Positions 33,588 to 42,367 are shown, counted from the stretch's first letter. The stretch is DNA of 64,000 nucleotides from Methanomassiliicoccaceae archaeon (GCA_034928305.1 JAYFOZ010000002.1:62001-126000); one strand, 5' to 3'. The notes: generated from the letters alone by a model not told the origin. A program made the numbers and translations.

Positions 33588-34730
33588 ATGCGCGAAGCCG
33601 TCGTAATCGGCGGCGGACCGGCAGGCAGCAAGGCGGCGGAGTTGCTGGCCAGGGACCGCGACGTATTGGTTCTCGAGGAGCACCGCGAATCAGGCACCCC
33701 CATGGAATGTGCGGGGCTGGTCACCGACGACGTCATAGGCCTCTCCGGCGTACGCCCGGACATTTTGAACGTACTATACGGGGCCAATGTATTTTTTCCC
33801 GGAGGGGGCAGGATATCTGTCAGGTCCGGATGGCCCAAAGCGAACGTGATAGACCGGGCAGACATGGACCGCAAAATGGCATGGAAGGCGGAGGATTCCG
33901 GTGCCGAATACAGGTACAACGAACGGTATATCGGCCACAGGGTCACGGACCGCGTCACTGTCGAATCGACAAACGGCGCCACTGAATGTTCTCTCATCGT
34001 AGGTGCGGACGGTCACTCTTCCAAGGTGGCGATGTCGCTCGGAACCGACAACGGGCCAAGGGAGTACGTTCGCGGATTCCAGATGGACGTACGTAAGACG
34101 TATGAAGAGCAGGACATGATCAATATCAGGCTGGGTTCGAAAGTGGCCCCCGGGTTCTTCTCATGGGAGATCCCCTTCGGCGAATGCGTCCGCGTGGGGC
34201 TCTGCACATCTTGGTCTGCCGGACCCCCCTTTGAATACATGAGGTCGTTGTTGAAGGCATCCGGCCTGGAAGATGCAGAAGTCATAAAGAAATATTCGGG
34301 AAAAATCCCTCTGGGGGGACGGGCTAAGACATATGGCGAGCGCCTCATGCTCATAGGAGACGCCGCCGGGCAGGTCAAACCGATATCCGGAGGAGGTCTA
34401 TATCCCGCGTTCAGGTCCGCGGATGCGCTCAAGGAGACGGCCGACGCATCGTTCGGATCGGGCGACTTTTCAATAAAGGCAATGTCTCACTACGAAAAAA
34501 GATGGAAGGCAGCGGTAGGCGGAGAGATGCGCAACGGTTACAGGCTTAGGAAAGCATACCTGAAATTTGATGATGAAGATTTTGACAGAGCCTACCTTGC
34601 CACATCCCACGAATCTGTACGGAGCGTGCTGGACGGAATAAGTTTGGACAGACCCAGCTCTGTAGTTTCGCAAATGAGGATCAGGGACATGGCGAGGTTC
34701 CTGCCGGTGGTCCTGAGGGCTATATTATGA
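33588..34730 (+). CDS. Geranylgeranyl reductase family flavoprotein
   Basis: FAD-dependent oxidoreductase of 380 residues in the geranylgeranyl reductase family, which saturates the isoprenoid chains of archaeal lipids. The N-terminal dinucleotide site is VVIGGGPAGSKAAELLA; the second FAD motif is LMLIGDAAGQVKPISGGGLYPA. The ATG at 33588 is two bases past the aldolase stop; the longer frame overlaps that gene. A second family member is at 60004-61092, so the two may act on different chains or on menaquinone-like or other isoprenoids. It overlaps taw2 by four bases. Confidence 0.88.
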   Translation: MREAVVIGGGPAGSKAAELLARDRDVLVLEEHRESGTPMECAGLVTDDVIGLSGVRPDILNVLYGANVFFPGGGRISVRSGWPKANVIDRADMDRKMAWKAEDSGAEYRYNERYIGHRVTDRVTVESTNGATECSLIVGADGHSSKVAMSLGTDNGPREYVRGFQMDVRKTYEEQDMINIRLGSKVAPGFFSWEIPFGECVRVGLCTSWSAGPPFEYMRSLLKASGLEDAEVIKKYSGKIPLGGRAKTYGERLMLIGDAAGQVKPISGGGLYPAFRSADALKETADASFGSGDFSIKAMSHYEKRWKAAVGGEMRNGYRLRKAYLKFDDEDFDRAYLATSHESVRSVLDGISLDRPSSVVSQMRIRDMARFLPVVLRAIL

Positions 34731-35755
34731 AAAAGGTTACTGCGGCAATGGTGCCCCAGGACATAGCTTCAGAAATCATCCCTGAGCTAATATCCGAAGG
34801 AATAGCCGACAGGACGGCAAAGATCTCCAAGGCAGGTAAATTCAAGCTTGTACCCATAGTTCATGAAAGGATCGCAGAAGCGCAGGCAAGGTTCGAACTC
34901 TGCGAAACAACGGCATATTCCATAGAAAGAATGACTCCTCAGGGAAGGATATCTGACGTGCTGGCACATTTTCCTGAAGAAATCAGGTCAGTCCTGCCGA
35001 TGAAATGGGAGTTTGTCGGCGATGTGGCGATAATAAAGCTTCCCGACATATGTATAGGTTACAAAGAGGAGATAGGGCGGGCATATGCGGACGTCCTAGG
35101 GGTTAAAACAGTGTGCGCCGATATTTCGGGCATATCGGGTGAATTCAGAAGACCCAGCACCCAATTAATTTATGGTACCGCGACCGAGTCCGTAAGGCTG
35201 GAGAACGGCATATTGTATGATTTCGATGTTACACGTGTGATGTTCGCGTCAGGGAATACCGATGAAAGGATGAGGATGCGCGTAACAGACTGCACCGGAG
35301 AAACCGTTGTCGATATGTTCGCAGGCATAGGGTACTTTACTCTGCCGATAGCCAAATTCTCAGGTGCCAGGAGGGTTTTCGCATGTGAGAAGAATCCTGA
35401 ATCCTACAGATTCCTGCTGAAGAACGTAAAGCTCAACGGGGTCATTGACAAAGTGATCCCCATGCTGGGCGATAACCGCAGCATTCCGGGTCAGTGTTTC
35501 GCCGACAGGATAATCATGGGATACGTACAGACTACCTCCGCGTTCCTTCCGAAGGCCATGTCGATGATACGCCCCGGCGGAACAATACACTATCACGACA
35601 CGTTCCCTACAGGCGAACAAGAGCAACGCATAAGCAGGATCTTTTCTGAAGTATGCAACGATTTCGATATACTGGGTATAAGGGAGGTCAAATCCTTTGC
35701 CCCGTCCGTATCCCACTATGTCGCGGACGTCAGGATCTCAGACAGATTCGCCTGA
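34727..35755 (+). CDS. taw2: tRNA wybutosine-pathway aminocarboxypropyltransferase Taw2
   Basis: Taw2 transfers the aminocarboxypropyl group of SAM to 4-demethylwyosine at G37 of tRNA-Phe. The 342-residue protein has the Trm5/TYW2 fold, with the SAM motif VVDMFAGIGYFTLPIAKF and, in place of the Trm5 NLP-type motif, DRIIMGYVQTT, which marks the Taw2/TYW2 branch. The following GGTIHYHDTFP also fits. It is the last gene of the operon and its 3' end overlaps the convergent gene by 18 bases. Confidence 0.88.
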   Translation: MKKVTAAMVPQDIASEIIPELISEGIADRTAKISKAGKFKLVPIVHERIAEAQARFELCETTAYSIERMTPQGRISDVLAHFPEEIRSVLPMKWEFVGDVAIIKLPDICIGYKEEIGRAYADVLGVKTVCADISGISGEFRRPSTQLIYGTATESVRLENGILYDFDVTRVMFASGNTDERMRMRVTDCTGETVVDMFAGIGYFTLPIAKFSGARRVFACEKNPESYRFLLKNVKLNGVIDKVIPMLGDNRSIPGQCFADRIIMGYVQTTSAFLPKAMSMIRPGGTIHYHDTFPTGEQEQRISRIFSEVCNDFDILGIREVKSFAPSVSHYVADVRISDRFA

Positions 35756-37243
35756 GCTGCAGGCGGTCAGCATAGTATTCATGTTGCTGGTATATTTTGA
35801 AGGCTCCGACTCGATGAGCGCCTTTGCGAACGGCACCAGATATTCCATGTACTCCGATTCGTCCTTGGAAAGTTTGAACGGGTACTTCTCCGATCTGTCG
35901 CACGCGGCCAGGAAGGACGCGGATATGGAGCGGAACCTGCCGTCCTTTGCGAAACCGCGTTCTAGGGAATCCAGCACCATCTTCGCGCCTCCAACCTTTG
36001 CCGATTTGGCAAGTTTGTCGCACATCTGGGTTATCGGGCCCGATTTCTGGAAAACCGGAAGCGACCCCATCACATCGGCCAGTGCGAACTTTTTTCTTGC
36101 ATAGGAAAGCGCATCCGCCGGGACACCTTTGGAGACATCCCCCATAGAATCTGCAGTTTCTTTAGAGGTCGAAAGCTCGATGATTTTTTTGTAATTCGAT
36201 TCCCAGACCGCCGAAAGAGCCTCGTTCACTCTTTCGGTCCTTATTACAACAGGCGTGGGGAAGTTCTCAAGGAAAAGTCTGAGCGAATCCCGGTCCTCGT
36301 CGGAACCCTTCAGAGAGGATAGGAAAGCGCTGAGGTCGGAACCGTAATTCTTTTTCCCTACGACATAAGTCGCGGTGCTCCCGCTCTTGAGGCTGTCCAT
36401 CCCTGTCCTCATCACAGATGAGATGAGGCTCTTGTCGGTGCTCCCTCCTCCCGCGTATTTTTTTAGGGTATCGCCTTCGATCATCACCCTTCCGTCATCT
36501 CCCTCCTTACGGTATTTGTGGACCACGGAAACTTCAATGTCGTCGAGGGGATTGATAGTAGCTATCCGAGAAATGATGTATTGGACCGTGGAGATATCCT
36601 TTGCGCAGTCCGAGCATATGCGAATGCTCTGGCCCAGGGATTTTATTTTTATCTCCAGCGATGCGAGGGCATCGTGCCCGCAGTCGAGGGAATCGTCCGG
36701 AAACTCGTAAGGGGTCTCCCAGAATGTGTCGTAAAGATAATCTTCAGGCATATTGGGTTTGTCCGAGCACACGATGTTATCGCCGAAAGAGTACAGGTAC
36801 AGACGGTTCTTCTTGATCATGGTGTTGTACATCAAGAGTCTGATCTTCGGGTCGTTGTAGTACTGGCAGCCGATGAGCTTGTCGGCCCCTACAGTTCCCC
36901 TAACGGCATAGGAGATCTTTTCCTCGCCCAATTTGGCGGTGGCGAGCAAAGGTGCAGTGCCCGCGGCCGCCAGGGAGATAGTCCCGGCATATGCGCGGAC
37001 GATGTCGTCGCTTCCTCTGGTCGCATCCTTGAGTAAAGCATCGGAATTGTTGGCATGCGTTGCTATCACTCCGATGTCTTTGAAAGTCTTATCGAAATGA
37101 CACTTGCGGCAGTTTCCTGCGCACATCGGTCTGAGGATCCCGGGATCGGCCGCAAGCTCGGCAGAGCGGTCTAAAAGCTCCTCCTCAAGCCGCTTCGAGG
37201 CATGTTTCACTCCCCTCATTCTGATGCGCTTTTTGCCTGCCAT
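35738..37243 (-). CDS. Large uncharacterised protein with CX3CX2C and zinc-like cysteines
   Basis: I do not recognise this 501-residue protein. Near the N-terminus, Cys 41, 45 and 48 form CAGNCRKC, the spacing used by radical SAM enzymes, but the glycine-rich SAM segments of that family are not evident. A second group, Cys 188, His 190, Cys 210 and Cys 213, resembles a zinc site. The N-terminus is strongly basic (MAGKKRIRMRGVKHASKRL), which suggests nucleic acid binding. The C-terminal third is helical. It is transcribed alone on the minus strand and converges on taw2. Starts at 37300 and 37243 are possible; I chose the latter. Confidence 0.75.
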   Translation of the reverse strand: MAGKKRIRMRGVKHASKRLEEELLDRSAELAADPGILRPMCAGNCRKCHFDKTFKDIGVIATHANNSDALLKDATRGSDDIVRAYAGTISLAAAGTAPLLATAKLGEEKISYAVRGTVGADKLIGCQYYNDPKIRLLMYNTMIKKNRLYLYSFGDNIVCSDKPNMPEDYLYDTFWETPYEFPDDSLDCGHDALASLEIKIKSLGQSIRICSDCAKDISTVQYIISRIATINPLDDIEVSVVHKYRKEGDDGRVMIEGDTLKKYAGGGSTDKSLISSVMRTGMDSLKSGSTATYVVGKKNYGSDLSAFLSSLKGSDEDRDSLRLFLENFPTPVVIRTERVNEALSAVWESNYKKIIELSTSKETADSMGDVSKGVPADALSYARKKFALADVMGSLPVFQKSGPITQMCDKLAKSAKVGGAKMVLDSLERGFAKDGRFRSISASFLAACDRSEKYPFKLSKDESEYMEYLVPFAKALIESEPSKYTSNMNTMLTACSSGESV

Positions 37244-37324
37244 GCTGACACGCAACGGCATACAGGCTAATAATCCTAATGCGAGCCATGAACAGTACAA
37301 ATATTTCGAACAGGATTACCGAGC

Positions 37325-37813
37325 GTGGACGTATTAGGGCAGCATAAGAGGGCGATCAGGGAGCTCCTTGCGAAGCCGCCGTTCGGCTACAGGAACATCC
37401 CGGACAACGACCTGGAGCTTTTTGCTTCCGCACTTGTTCATGACAGTTATTCCAACGAGGCCGGCAACATGTGCAACAACGAAAGGCTGGAGTTCCTCGG
37501 CGATGCGGTTCTGGAGTTCGTCGCCTGCGAGCACATCTATAGAAACACGGATCTGACCGAGGGGAGGATGACAGGACTGAAACAGGAGATCGTCCGTAAC
37601 CGCAACATATCCGAGGCGGTCATTGCCTACGGGATCGGGCTGGACGAGATACTTCTCGTTGGCGGGGGGCACACAGACCCCATGACGAAGAGGCCTATAG
37701 TAAACGAGAACATGAGGGCCGATGCGTTCGAAGCACTGCTGGCCGCAATCTACCTGACCTATGGGATCGAAGATGTCCGAAGGATAGTCCAGGAAGTCCT
37801 TGTAGTGCGCTAG
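37325..37813 (+). CDS. rnc: Ribonuclease III, catalytic domain only, TAG stop
   Basis: Double-stranded RNA endonuclease of 162 residues. The signature NERLEFLGDAVLEF and the second acidic motif ADAFEALLAAIYL hold the metal-binding residues, so it looks active. It ends right after the catalytic domain and lacks the double-stranded RNA-binding domain of bacterial RNase III. The start is GTG, with CAAATATTTC about 24 bases upstream, giving a leaderless mRNA. It is the only complete gene here that stops with TAG; an in-frame TAA follows three codons later. Confidence 0.9.
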   Translation: MDVLGQHKRAIRELLAKPPFGYRNIPDNDLELFASALVHDSYSNEAGNMCNNERLEFLGDAVLEFVACEHIYRNTDLTEGRMTGLKQEIVRNRNISEAVIAYGIGLDEILLVGGGHTDPMTKRPIVNENMRADAFEALLAAIYLTYGIEDVRRIVQEVLVVR

Positions 37814-37817
37814 TCAC

Positions 37818-37826
37818 GTATTTAAT
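37818..37826 (+). promoter_or_regulatory. TATA box of the AMP-RuBisCO operon
   Basis: GTATTTAAT is centred about 26 bases before the GTG start of the isomerase gene, predicting leaderless transcription of the operon. It lies in the short gap after rnc. Confidence 0.5.
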
Positions 37827-37847
37827 GGGGAATGGACATTATCAACT

Positions 37848-38774
37848 GTGGCAGAAATCATTGAAAATACGGCGGAATCCATCAGAAACATGACCATTCG
37901 AGGTGCCGGGAGGATTGCACGTGCCGGAGCTTCCGCAATGGGCGATTTCGCCATGGATTACAAGGGCACGTCGCTGGAAGATTTTCGCCGCGACATCAAG
38001 AAAAGCGCCGACGTCCTGATAGCATCCCGCCCCACGGCAGTTTCTCTTTGGAACGGGGTCAGGGCGACAATGAGGGGTCTGTCCACCGTATCGACACTAC
38101 AGGAGGCAAGAGATACGGTCTCTTCCAACGCCGTAGAGTTCGTCGAGATATCGGCCAGAGCCGTGGCGACGATAGCCAAGATCGGTGCCAATCGCATCAA
38201 GTCCGGCGACGTTATAATGACGCACTGCAACAGCAGCGCAGCGATCGGCGTCATCAAAGAAGCCCACCGTCAGGGCAAGGACATTAAGGTCTATGCGACC
38301 GAATCCCGCCCATGGAGGCAGGGAATAATCACAGTCAAAGAGCTTGCCGAAGCAGGAATAGATACCACCCTGATAGTCGACAGCGCCGTGCGGACGGTCA
38401 TGAAGGAAGTGGACAAGGTATTCGTGGGCGCTGACACAATAACTTCCCATGGCGCGCTTATCAATAAGATCGGCACGTCGCAGCTGGCACTTGCCGCGCA
38501 CGAAGCCAGGGTGCAGTTCTATGTCTGCAGTGAAACATACAAATTCTCACCGGCGACCATTTTCGGCGATATGGTGACTATCGAGGAGCGTAGCCTCGAC
38601 GAGGTCGTCAAAAAGGGGGAGATCCCCGAATCCGTAAAGATATTCAACCCTGTTTTCGACAGCACGCCTGCGGCATACATAGATGCGATAATAACCGATG
38701 TAGGGATGATACATCCGGGCGCAGTCTACGAAGTGATGGTCAGACAGCTCGGCGACAGCCTTTTTGAGGAGTGA
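37848..38774 (+). CDS. Ribose-1,5-bisphosphate isomerase
   Basis: Converts ribose 1,5-bisphosphate to ribulose 1,5-bisphosphate for RuBisCO in archaeal AMP metabolism. The 308-residue protein has the eIF2B-like fold; the catalytic Cys lies in MTHCNSSAAIG and the catalytic Asp in VGADTITSHGALINKIGT. These, with direct linkage to RuBisCO and AMP phosphorylase genes, separate it from true translation factor eIF2B and from methylthioribose-phosphate isomerase. The start is GTG, and the stop overlaps the RuBisCO leader GAGGAGTGA. Confidence 0.93.
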   Translation: MAEIIENTAESIRNMTIRGAGRIARAGASAMGDFAMDYKGTSLEDFRRDIKKSADVLIASRPTAVSLWNGVRATMRGLSTVSTLQEARDTVSSNAVEFVEISARAVATIAKIGANRIKSGDVIMTHCNSSAAIGVIKEAHRQGKDIKVYATESRPWRQGIITVKELAEAGIDTTLIVDSAVRTVMKEVDKVFVGADTITSHGALINKIGTSQLALAAHEARVQFYVCSETYKFSPATIFGDMVTIEERSLDEVVKKGEIPESVKIFNPVFDSTPAAYIDAIITDVGMIHPGAVYEVMVRQLGDSLFEE

Positions 38775-38779
38775 ACCAA

Positions 38780-40021
38780 ATGGCAGGATTTTCATATCTG
38801 CATCTGGGAGAGGAGGCGGACCCGGCAACCGATGTGGTCTGCAAATACCGTGTCACGACAGATCTTCCGATAGAGAAGGCGGCAGAGGCCATTGCGGCCG
38901 AGCAGTCCACTGGAACATGGACAGGCATATCCACGCTGACCGAGAAAACCCTTGCGAACTATGGGGCCAGGGTTCTGGCCATAGAAGGGGACCTGGTTAC
39001 GATAGCATTCCCTGACGTCGATTTCAGCATAGAGGTCGGAGGTATACCGCAGATACTCAGCGTGGTATCGGGGAACCTTTATGGGCTCGAGGCCCTCAAA
39101 GCGGTCAGATTCGAGGACATAGAATTTCCGAGGAGCATCAGGTCGATGTACAACGGGCCGAGGTTCGGTGCGGAAGGTCTGAGGAAGATACTCGGACGCC
39201 CCGAGAAGCCGCTGATCGGAACCATCGTTAAGCCAAAGATAGGGCTATCGCCGAAGGAGACGGCCGAATACGTCTATGAGGCCGGGGCGGGAGGACTGAC
39301 CAACAGCAAGGACGACGAGACACTCGTGGACCAGAAGTTCTGCCCGATGCAGGACCGCACTATAGCGGTGGCCGAATCTCTCGACAGGCTTGCCAGCGAG
39401 GGCCACAGGATGGTGCACGCGGTTAACGTAAGCACCAACGGCGACAAGATACTCGAAGTGGCCGAAAGGGCCCAGGGCTGGGGGGCCAAGCAGCTTATGG
39501 TCGATGTGATAACATGCGGGTTCGGGGCGGTTCAGGCCCTTGCCGAGGACCCTTCGATAAAGGTGCCGATCCATGTCCACAGGACGATGCATGGTGCAAT
39601 GACAAAAAATCCGGAGCACGGGATAGCGATGCTTCCAATGGTCAAGATCATAAGGATGTGCGGAGGAGATGCGTTGCACATCGGGACGCTGGGAGCAGGC
39701 AAGATGTCCGGCGACATCGAAGGAGACCACGACAACCTTGATGCGTGTCTCGACCCCTCTTCGCAATACAGGACTGTAATGCCCGTATGTTCCGGAGGAG
39801 TATACCCCGGAATGCTGGAGAAGATGGTACGCGCGTCAGGACTAAACGTCCAGATACAGGCGGGAGGAGGCGTGGCAGGGCATCCCGGCGGAGTGAGGAG
39901 CGGAGCGATGGCCATGTCCCAGGCGGTCAGTGCTATTTACGACGGGATACCTCTGAAGGAATACGCCAAGGATCACAAGGAACTCGCACAGGCACTTGAA
40001 AAATGGGGGCTTAAAGAATGA
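38780..40021 (+). CDS. rbcL: Ribulose-1,5-bisphosphate carboxylase, form III
   Basis: Form III RuBisCO fixes CO2 on ribulose 1,5-bisphosphate made from AMP, giving two 3-phosphoglycerate. The 413-residue protein keeps the catalytic Lys 151 in KPKIGLSP, the carbamylated Lys 177 with Asp 179 and Glu 180 in SKDDE, His 267-Arg 268, loop-6 Lys 308 in GAGKMSGD, and Ser 338 in CSGGVYPG. The segment before the carbamate Lys reads GGLTNSKDDE, where RuBisCOs usually have GGxDFxKDDE. ATG 38780 is chosen for the GGAGTGA five bases upstream; GTG 38771 is the alternative. Confidence 0.95.
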   Translation: MAGFSYLHLGEEADPATDVVCKYRVTTDLPIEKAAEAIAAEQSTGTWTGISTLTEKTLANYGARVLAIEGDLVTIAFPDVDFSIEVGGIPQILSVVSGNLYGLEALKAVRFEDIEFPRSIRSMYNGPRFGAEGLRKILGRPEKPLIGTIVKPKIGLSPKETAEYVYEAGAGGLTNSKDDETLVDQKFCPMQDRTIAVAESLDRLASEGHRMVHAVNVSTNGDKILEVAERAQGWGAKQLMVDVITCGFGAVQALAEDPSIKVPIHVHRTMHGAMTKNPEHGIAMLPMVKIIRMCGGDALHIGTLGAGKMSGDIEGDHDNLDACLDPSSQYRTVMPVCSGGVYPGMLEKMVRASGLNVQIQAGGGVAGHPGGVRSGAMAMSQAVSAIYDGIPLKEYAKDHKELAQALEKWGLKE

Positions 40022-41532
40022 AACTGAATGTAAAATATTTCGATGTGGACTCGTCCGAGCCGACGGTCCTGATGCATGACGACGACTGCGAGGAGATCGG
40101 GGTCAAAGAGAACGACCGGGTGAGGCTTGAGAACAAAGGTTTTGCAACAGCCCTGGTCAGCAGGACGGATACGCTGGTCGAGCGGGGCACCATATTGGTG
40201 CCCGCAAAGACGATGGCGGCCATAGGGGCCAAGGACGGCTACACGGTATCCGTCGAGTTCGCACAATCTCCCGAGTCGGTACGCAGCATACGTAAAAAGA
40301 TGGACGGAGAGGTTCTTTCCAAGGACGAGATATTCGGTATCGTCCGCGATATACTGGACACAAAGCTGTCCAAGATCGAGATATCCGCATGGCTGACGTC
40401 CCTTTACATAAACGGGATGTGCATCGACGAGATCGCCGACTTCGCCACTGCGATGGTCGATACCGGGGAGAGGATAGTCTTCGACAGAAAGCCAGTATAT
40501 GACTTCCATAGCATGGGAGGGGTCCCCGGTAACAAGGTCACGCCGATAGTAGTGTCCATCGTTGCCGCCGCGGGCCTAATGTTACCGAAGACGTCTTCGC
40601 GCGCGATAAGCAGCGCCTGCGGAACTTCCGACTTCGTAGAGACGTTCTGCGACGTGGAACTTTCGTCAGAACGTCTGAAGGAGGTCGCCGAGAAGATCGG
40701 AGGGGTCCTCGCATGGGGCGGGGCCATCAACCTTGCGCCCGTGGACGACCTGGTCATAAAAATCGAGCACCCGCTGGGGATAAACCCGCGCGCCCAGATG
40801 TTGGCTTCCATAGTGAGCAAGAAGCTCGCCATCGGCGCAGAATATCTGCTTATCGATATACCGATGGGAGCAGGCACAAAGGTCCCGACCATCGAGGCCG
40901 CCCGTACCTACGCGAGGGACTTCATGGACCTGGGCGACAAGCTGGGAATACATGTCGAATGCGCGATAACATATGCCGACCAGCCTGTGGGAAGCGCGGT
41001 CGGGCCCAACCTGGAGGCGAGGGAATGCATACGCATACTGGAGGGCCAGGGGCATCCTGCCAGTGTCGCGGAGAAGGCATGTGAGCTCGCCGGGATCATA
41101 CTGGAGATGAGCGGGATGTCCAACGGCAACGTCAAGGCGAGAGAGATCCTCGACTCCGGAGAGGCGCTAAAGAAGTTCAGACAGATCGTAGACGCCCAGG
41201 GCGGTGACTGCAACGTAAAGTCCGAAGACCTCAAGCCGGGGCAGTTCATGGCGGAGTTCAGGTCCCCGAAGAGCGGATACGTTCACGGGATTAAGAACAA
41301 GGATATCGTAGCCGTCGCGAAGGCTGCCGGATCCCCCAACGACAAGGGGGCCGGCCTGCTGCTGTTCCGCAAGAAAGGACAGAGGGTCGAGGCAGGGGAA
41401 GTTCTGATGGAGATATACGCGGACAACGAAGCCAAGCTGCAGCGCGCAATGGTCCTGGCCGAAAGATACCAGCCTGTGGACATCGAAGGTATGTTGATCA
41501 AACGCATGTCGGTACCAAATGTAAAAAGATGA
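40018..41532 (+). CDS. deoA: AMP phosphorylase
   Basis: Phosphorolyses AMP (and CMP, UMP) to ribose 1,5-bisphosphate and base, the entry to the RuBisCO pathway. The 504-residue protein has an archaeal N-terminal extension of about 85 residues, then the nucleoside phosphorylase fold with KMDGEVLSKDEI, FHSMGGVPGNKVTP, the phosphate-binding TSSRAISSACGTSDFVE and a C-terminal biotinyl-like domain. It overlaps rbcL by four bases (ATGA). The bacterial relative is thymidine phosphorylase, but the extension and gene context identify the archaeal enzyme. Confidence 0.94.
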   Translation: MKLNVKYFDVDSSEPTVLMHDDDCEEIGVKENDRVRLENKGFATALVSRTDTLVERGTILVPAKTMAAIGAKDGYTVSVEFAQSPESVRSIRKKMDGEVLSKDEIFGIVRDILDTKLSKIEISAWLTSLYINGMCIDEIADFATAMVDTGERIVFDRKPVYDFHSMGGVPGNKVTPIVVSIVAAAGLMLPKTSSRAISSACGTSDFVETFCDVELSSERLKEVAEKIGGVLAWGGAINLAPVDDLVIKIEHPLGINPRAQMLASIVSKKLAIGAEYLLIDIPMGAGTKVPTIEAARTYARDFMDLGDKLGIHVECAITYADQPVGSAVGPNLEARECIRILEGQGHPASVAEKACELAGIILEMSGMSNGNVKAREILDSGEALKKFRQIVDAQGGDCNVKSEDLKPGQFMAEFRSPKSGYVHGIKNKDIVAVAKAAGSPNDKGAGLLLFRKKGQRVEAGEVLMEIYADNEAKLQRAMVLAERYQPVDIEGMLIKRMSVPNVKR

Positions 41533-41533
41533 T

Positions 41534-42331
41534 ATGAGGTCCTTCTGCTTTACCGTCGATGTAGACAGGGATGCCAACATCCCCGTACCCGGAATGAGCC
41601 AGGCCGGCTCATACAACAGGGGCCTCGGCACCGCGCCCAGGTTCAAGTCCTCCGGCGAGGGGATCGGAACGCTTACAGGGATACTGGACGAGATGGGCGT
41701 AAATGCCACATATTTCGCCGAGGCGAGAACGCTGTCGAACATCGGCGCCCAGCATCTGGCCGGGCGCGAGGTGGGCATACACGGTTTCGACCACGAGGAT
41801 TTCACCGGTACTTTTCCACCGGGAGGGAAAAAGGAGGTCCTTTCAAAGGCATGCGAAACCGTCGAGGATCTTACAGGTAAAAGACCCAGATGTTCAAGGA
41901 TGCCTTATATGAAGATGTCCGAGGAGGTCCCTTCCATACTTGCCGAGATCGGGATAAAGTACGACTCTTCAAAGTACCAGCCGATGGAAAAAGAGATTAT
42001 TCCTTACAAGCTGGGCGGAGTGCTGGAATTCCCGGTACCGGTTGGCAGGGACGCCTCAGACAAAAAGATAGTCGGGTACCTCTGGCCGATGCATGAGGGA
42101 AAGCGTTCTCCGGAGGACTACGTCGAGATGGCCTCCCGCCTGGAGAACGGAGTATTCATACTAGCAACACACAGCTGGCACATGTCGGAATTCATAGACG
42201 GCGGGATTATTTCCAAACATGCTGCGAAAGAGAACACAGATAATGTCCGAGAAGCGATAGCCGGGATACTGGATATGGGATTCGCGGCCGAGACCCTGCC
42301 CGAGGCGGCAAAGCATTACGACGTGCGCTAA
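41534..42331 (+). CDS. Polysaccharide deacetylase-family protein in the RuBisCO operon
   Basis: The 265-residue protein has the NodB-homology pattern: metal-site aspartates in FTVDVDRDANI, the HGFDH pair (H-x3-H), the SRMPYMKM motif corresponding to RxPY, and a final catalytic His in ATHSWHMSE. So it looks like an active carbohydrate or amide deacetylase. No signal peptide is visible, so it should be cytoplasmic. It begins one base after the AMP phosphorylase stop, which suggests co-expression with the AMP pathway. The substrate is unknown. Confidence 0.87.
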   Translation: MRSFCFTVDVDRDANIPVPGMSQAGSYNRGLGTAPRFKSSGEGIGTLTGILDEMGVNATYFAEARTLSNIGAQHLAGREVGIHGFDHEDFTGTFPPGGKKEVLSKACETVEDLTGKRPRCSRMPYMKMSEEVPSILAEIGIKYDSSKYQPMEKEIIPYKLGGVLEFPVPVGRDASDKKIVGYLWPMHEGKRSPEDYVEMASRLENGVFILATHSWHMSEFIDGGIISKHAAKENTDNVREAIAGILDMGFAAETLPEAAKHYDVR

Positions 42332-42335
42332 AGTA

Positions 42336-42346
42336 ATAAATATAAA
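42336..42346 (+). promoter_or_regulatory. TATA box of the folD operon
   Basis: ATAAATATAAA is centred about 26 bases upstream of the folD ATG, predicting a leaderless transcript for folD-kptA-mmp11-uppS-radical SAM. Confidence 0.55.
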
Positions 42347-42367
42347 GCTCGGTTCGCTCACGGTAGC

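Noticed and set aside
34727-35755. Trm5 tRNA (m1G37) methyltransferase
   Set aside because: The overall fold fits, but the DRIIMGYV motif followed by HYHDT is that of the Taw2/TYW2 branch rather than the Trm5 NLP-type motif.
37848-38774. Translation initiation factor eIF2B subunit
   Set aside because: The fold is shared, but the catalytic Cys and Asp motifs and the operon with RuBisCO and AMP phosphorylase identify ribose-1,5-bisphosphate isomerase.
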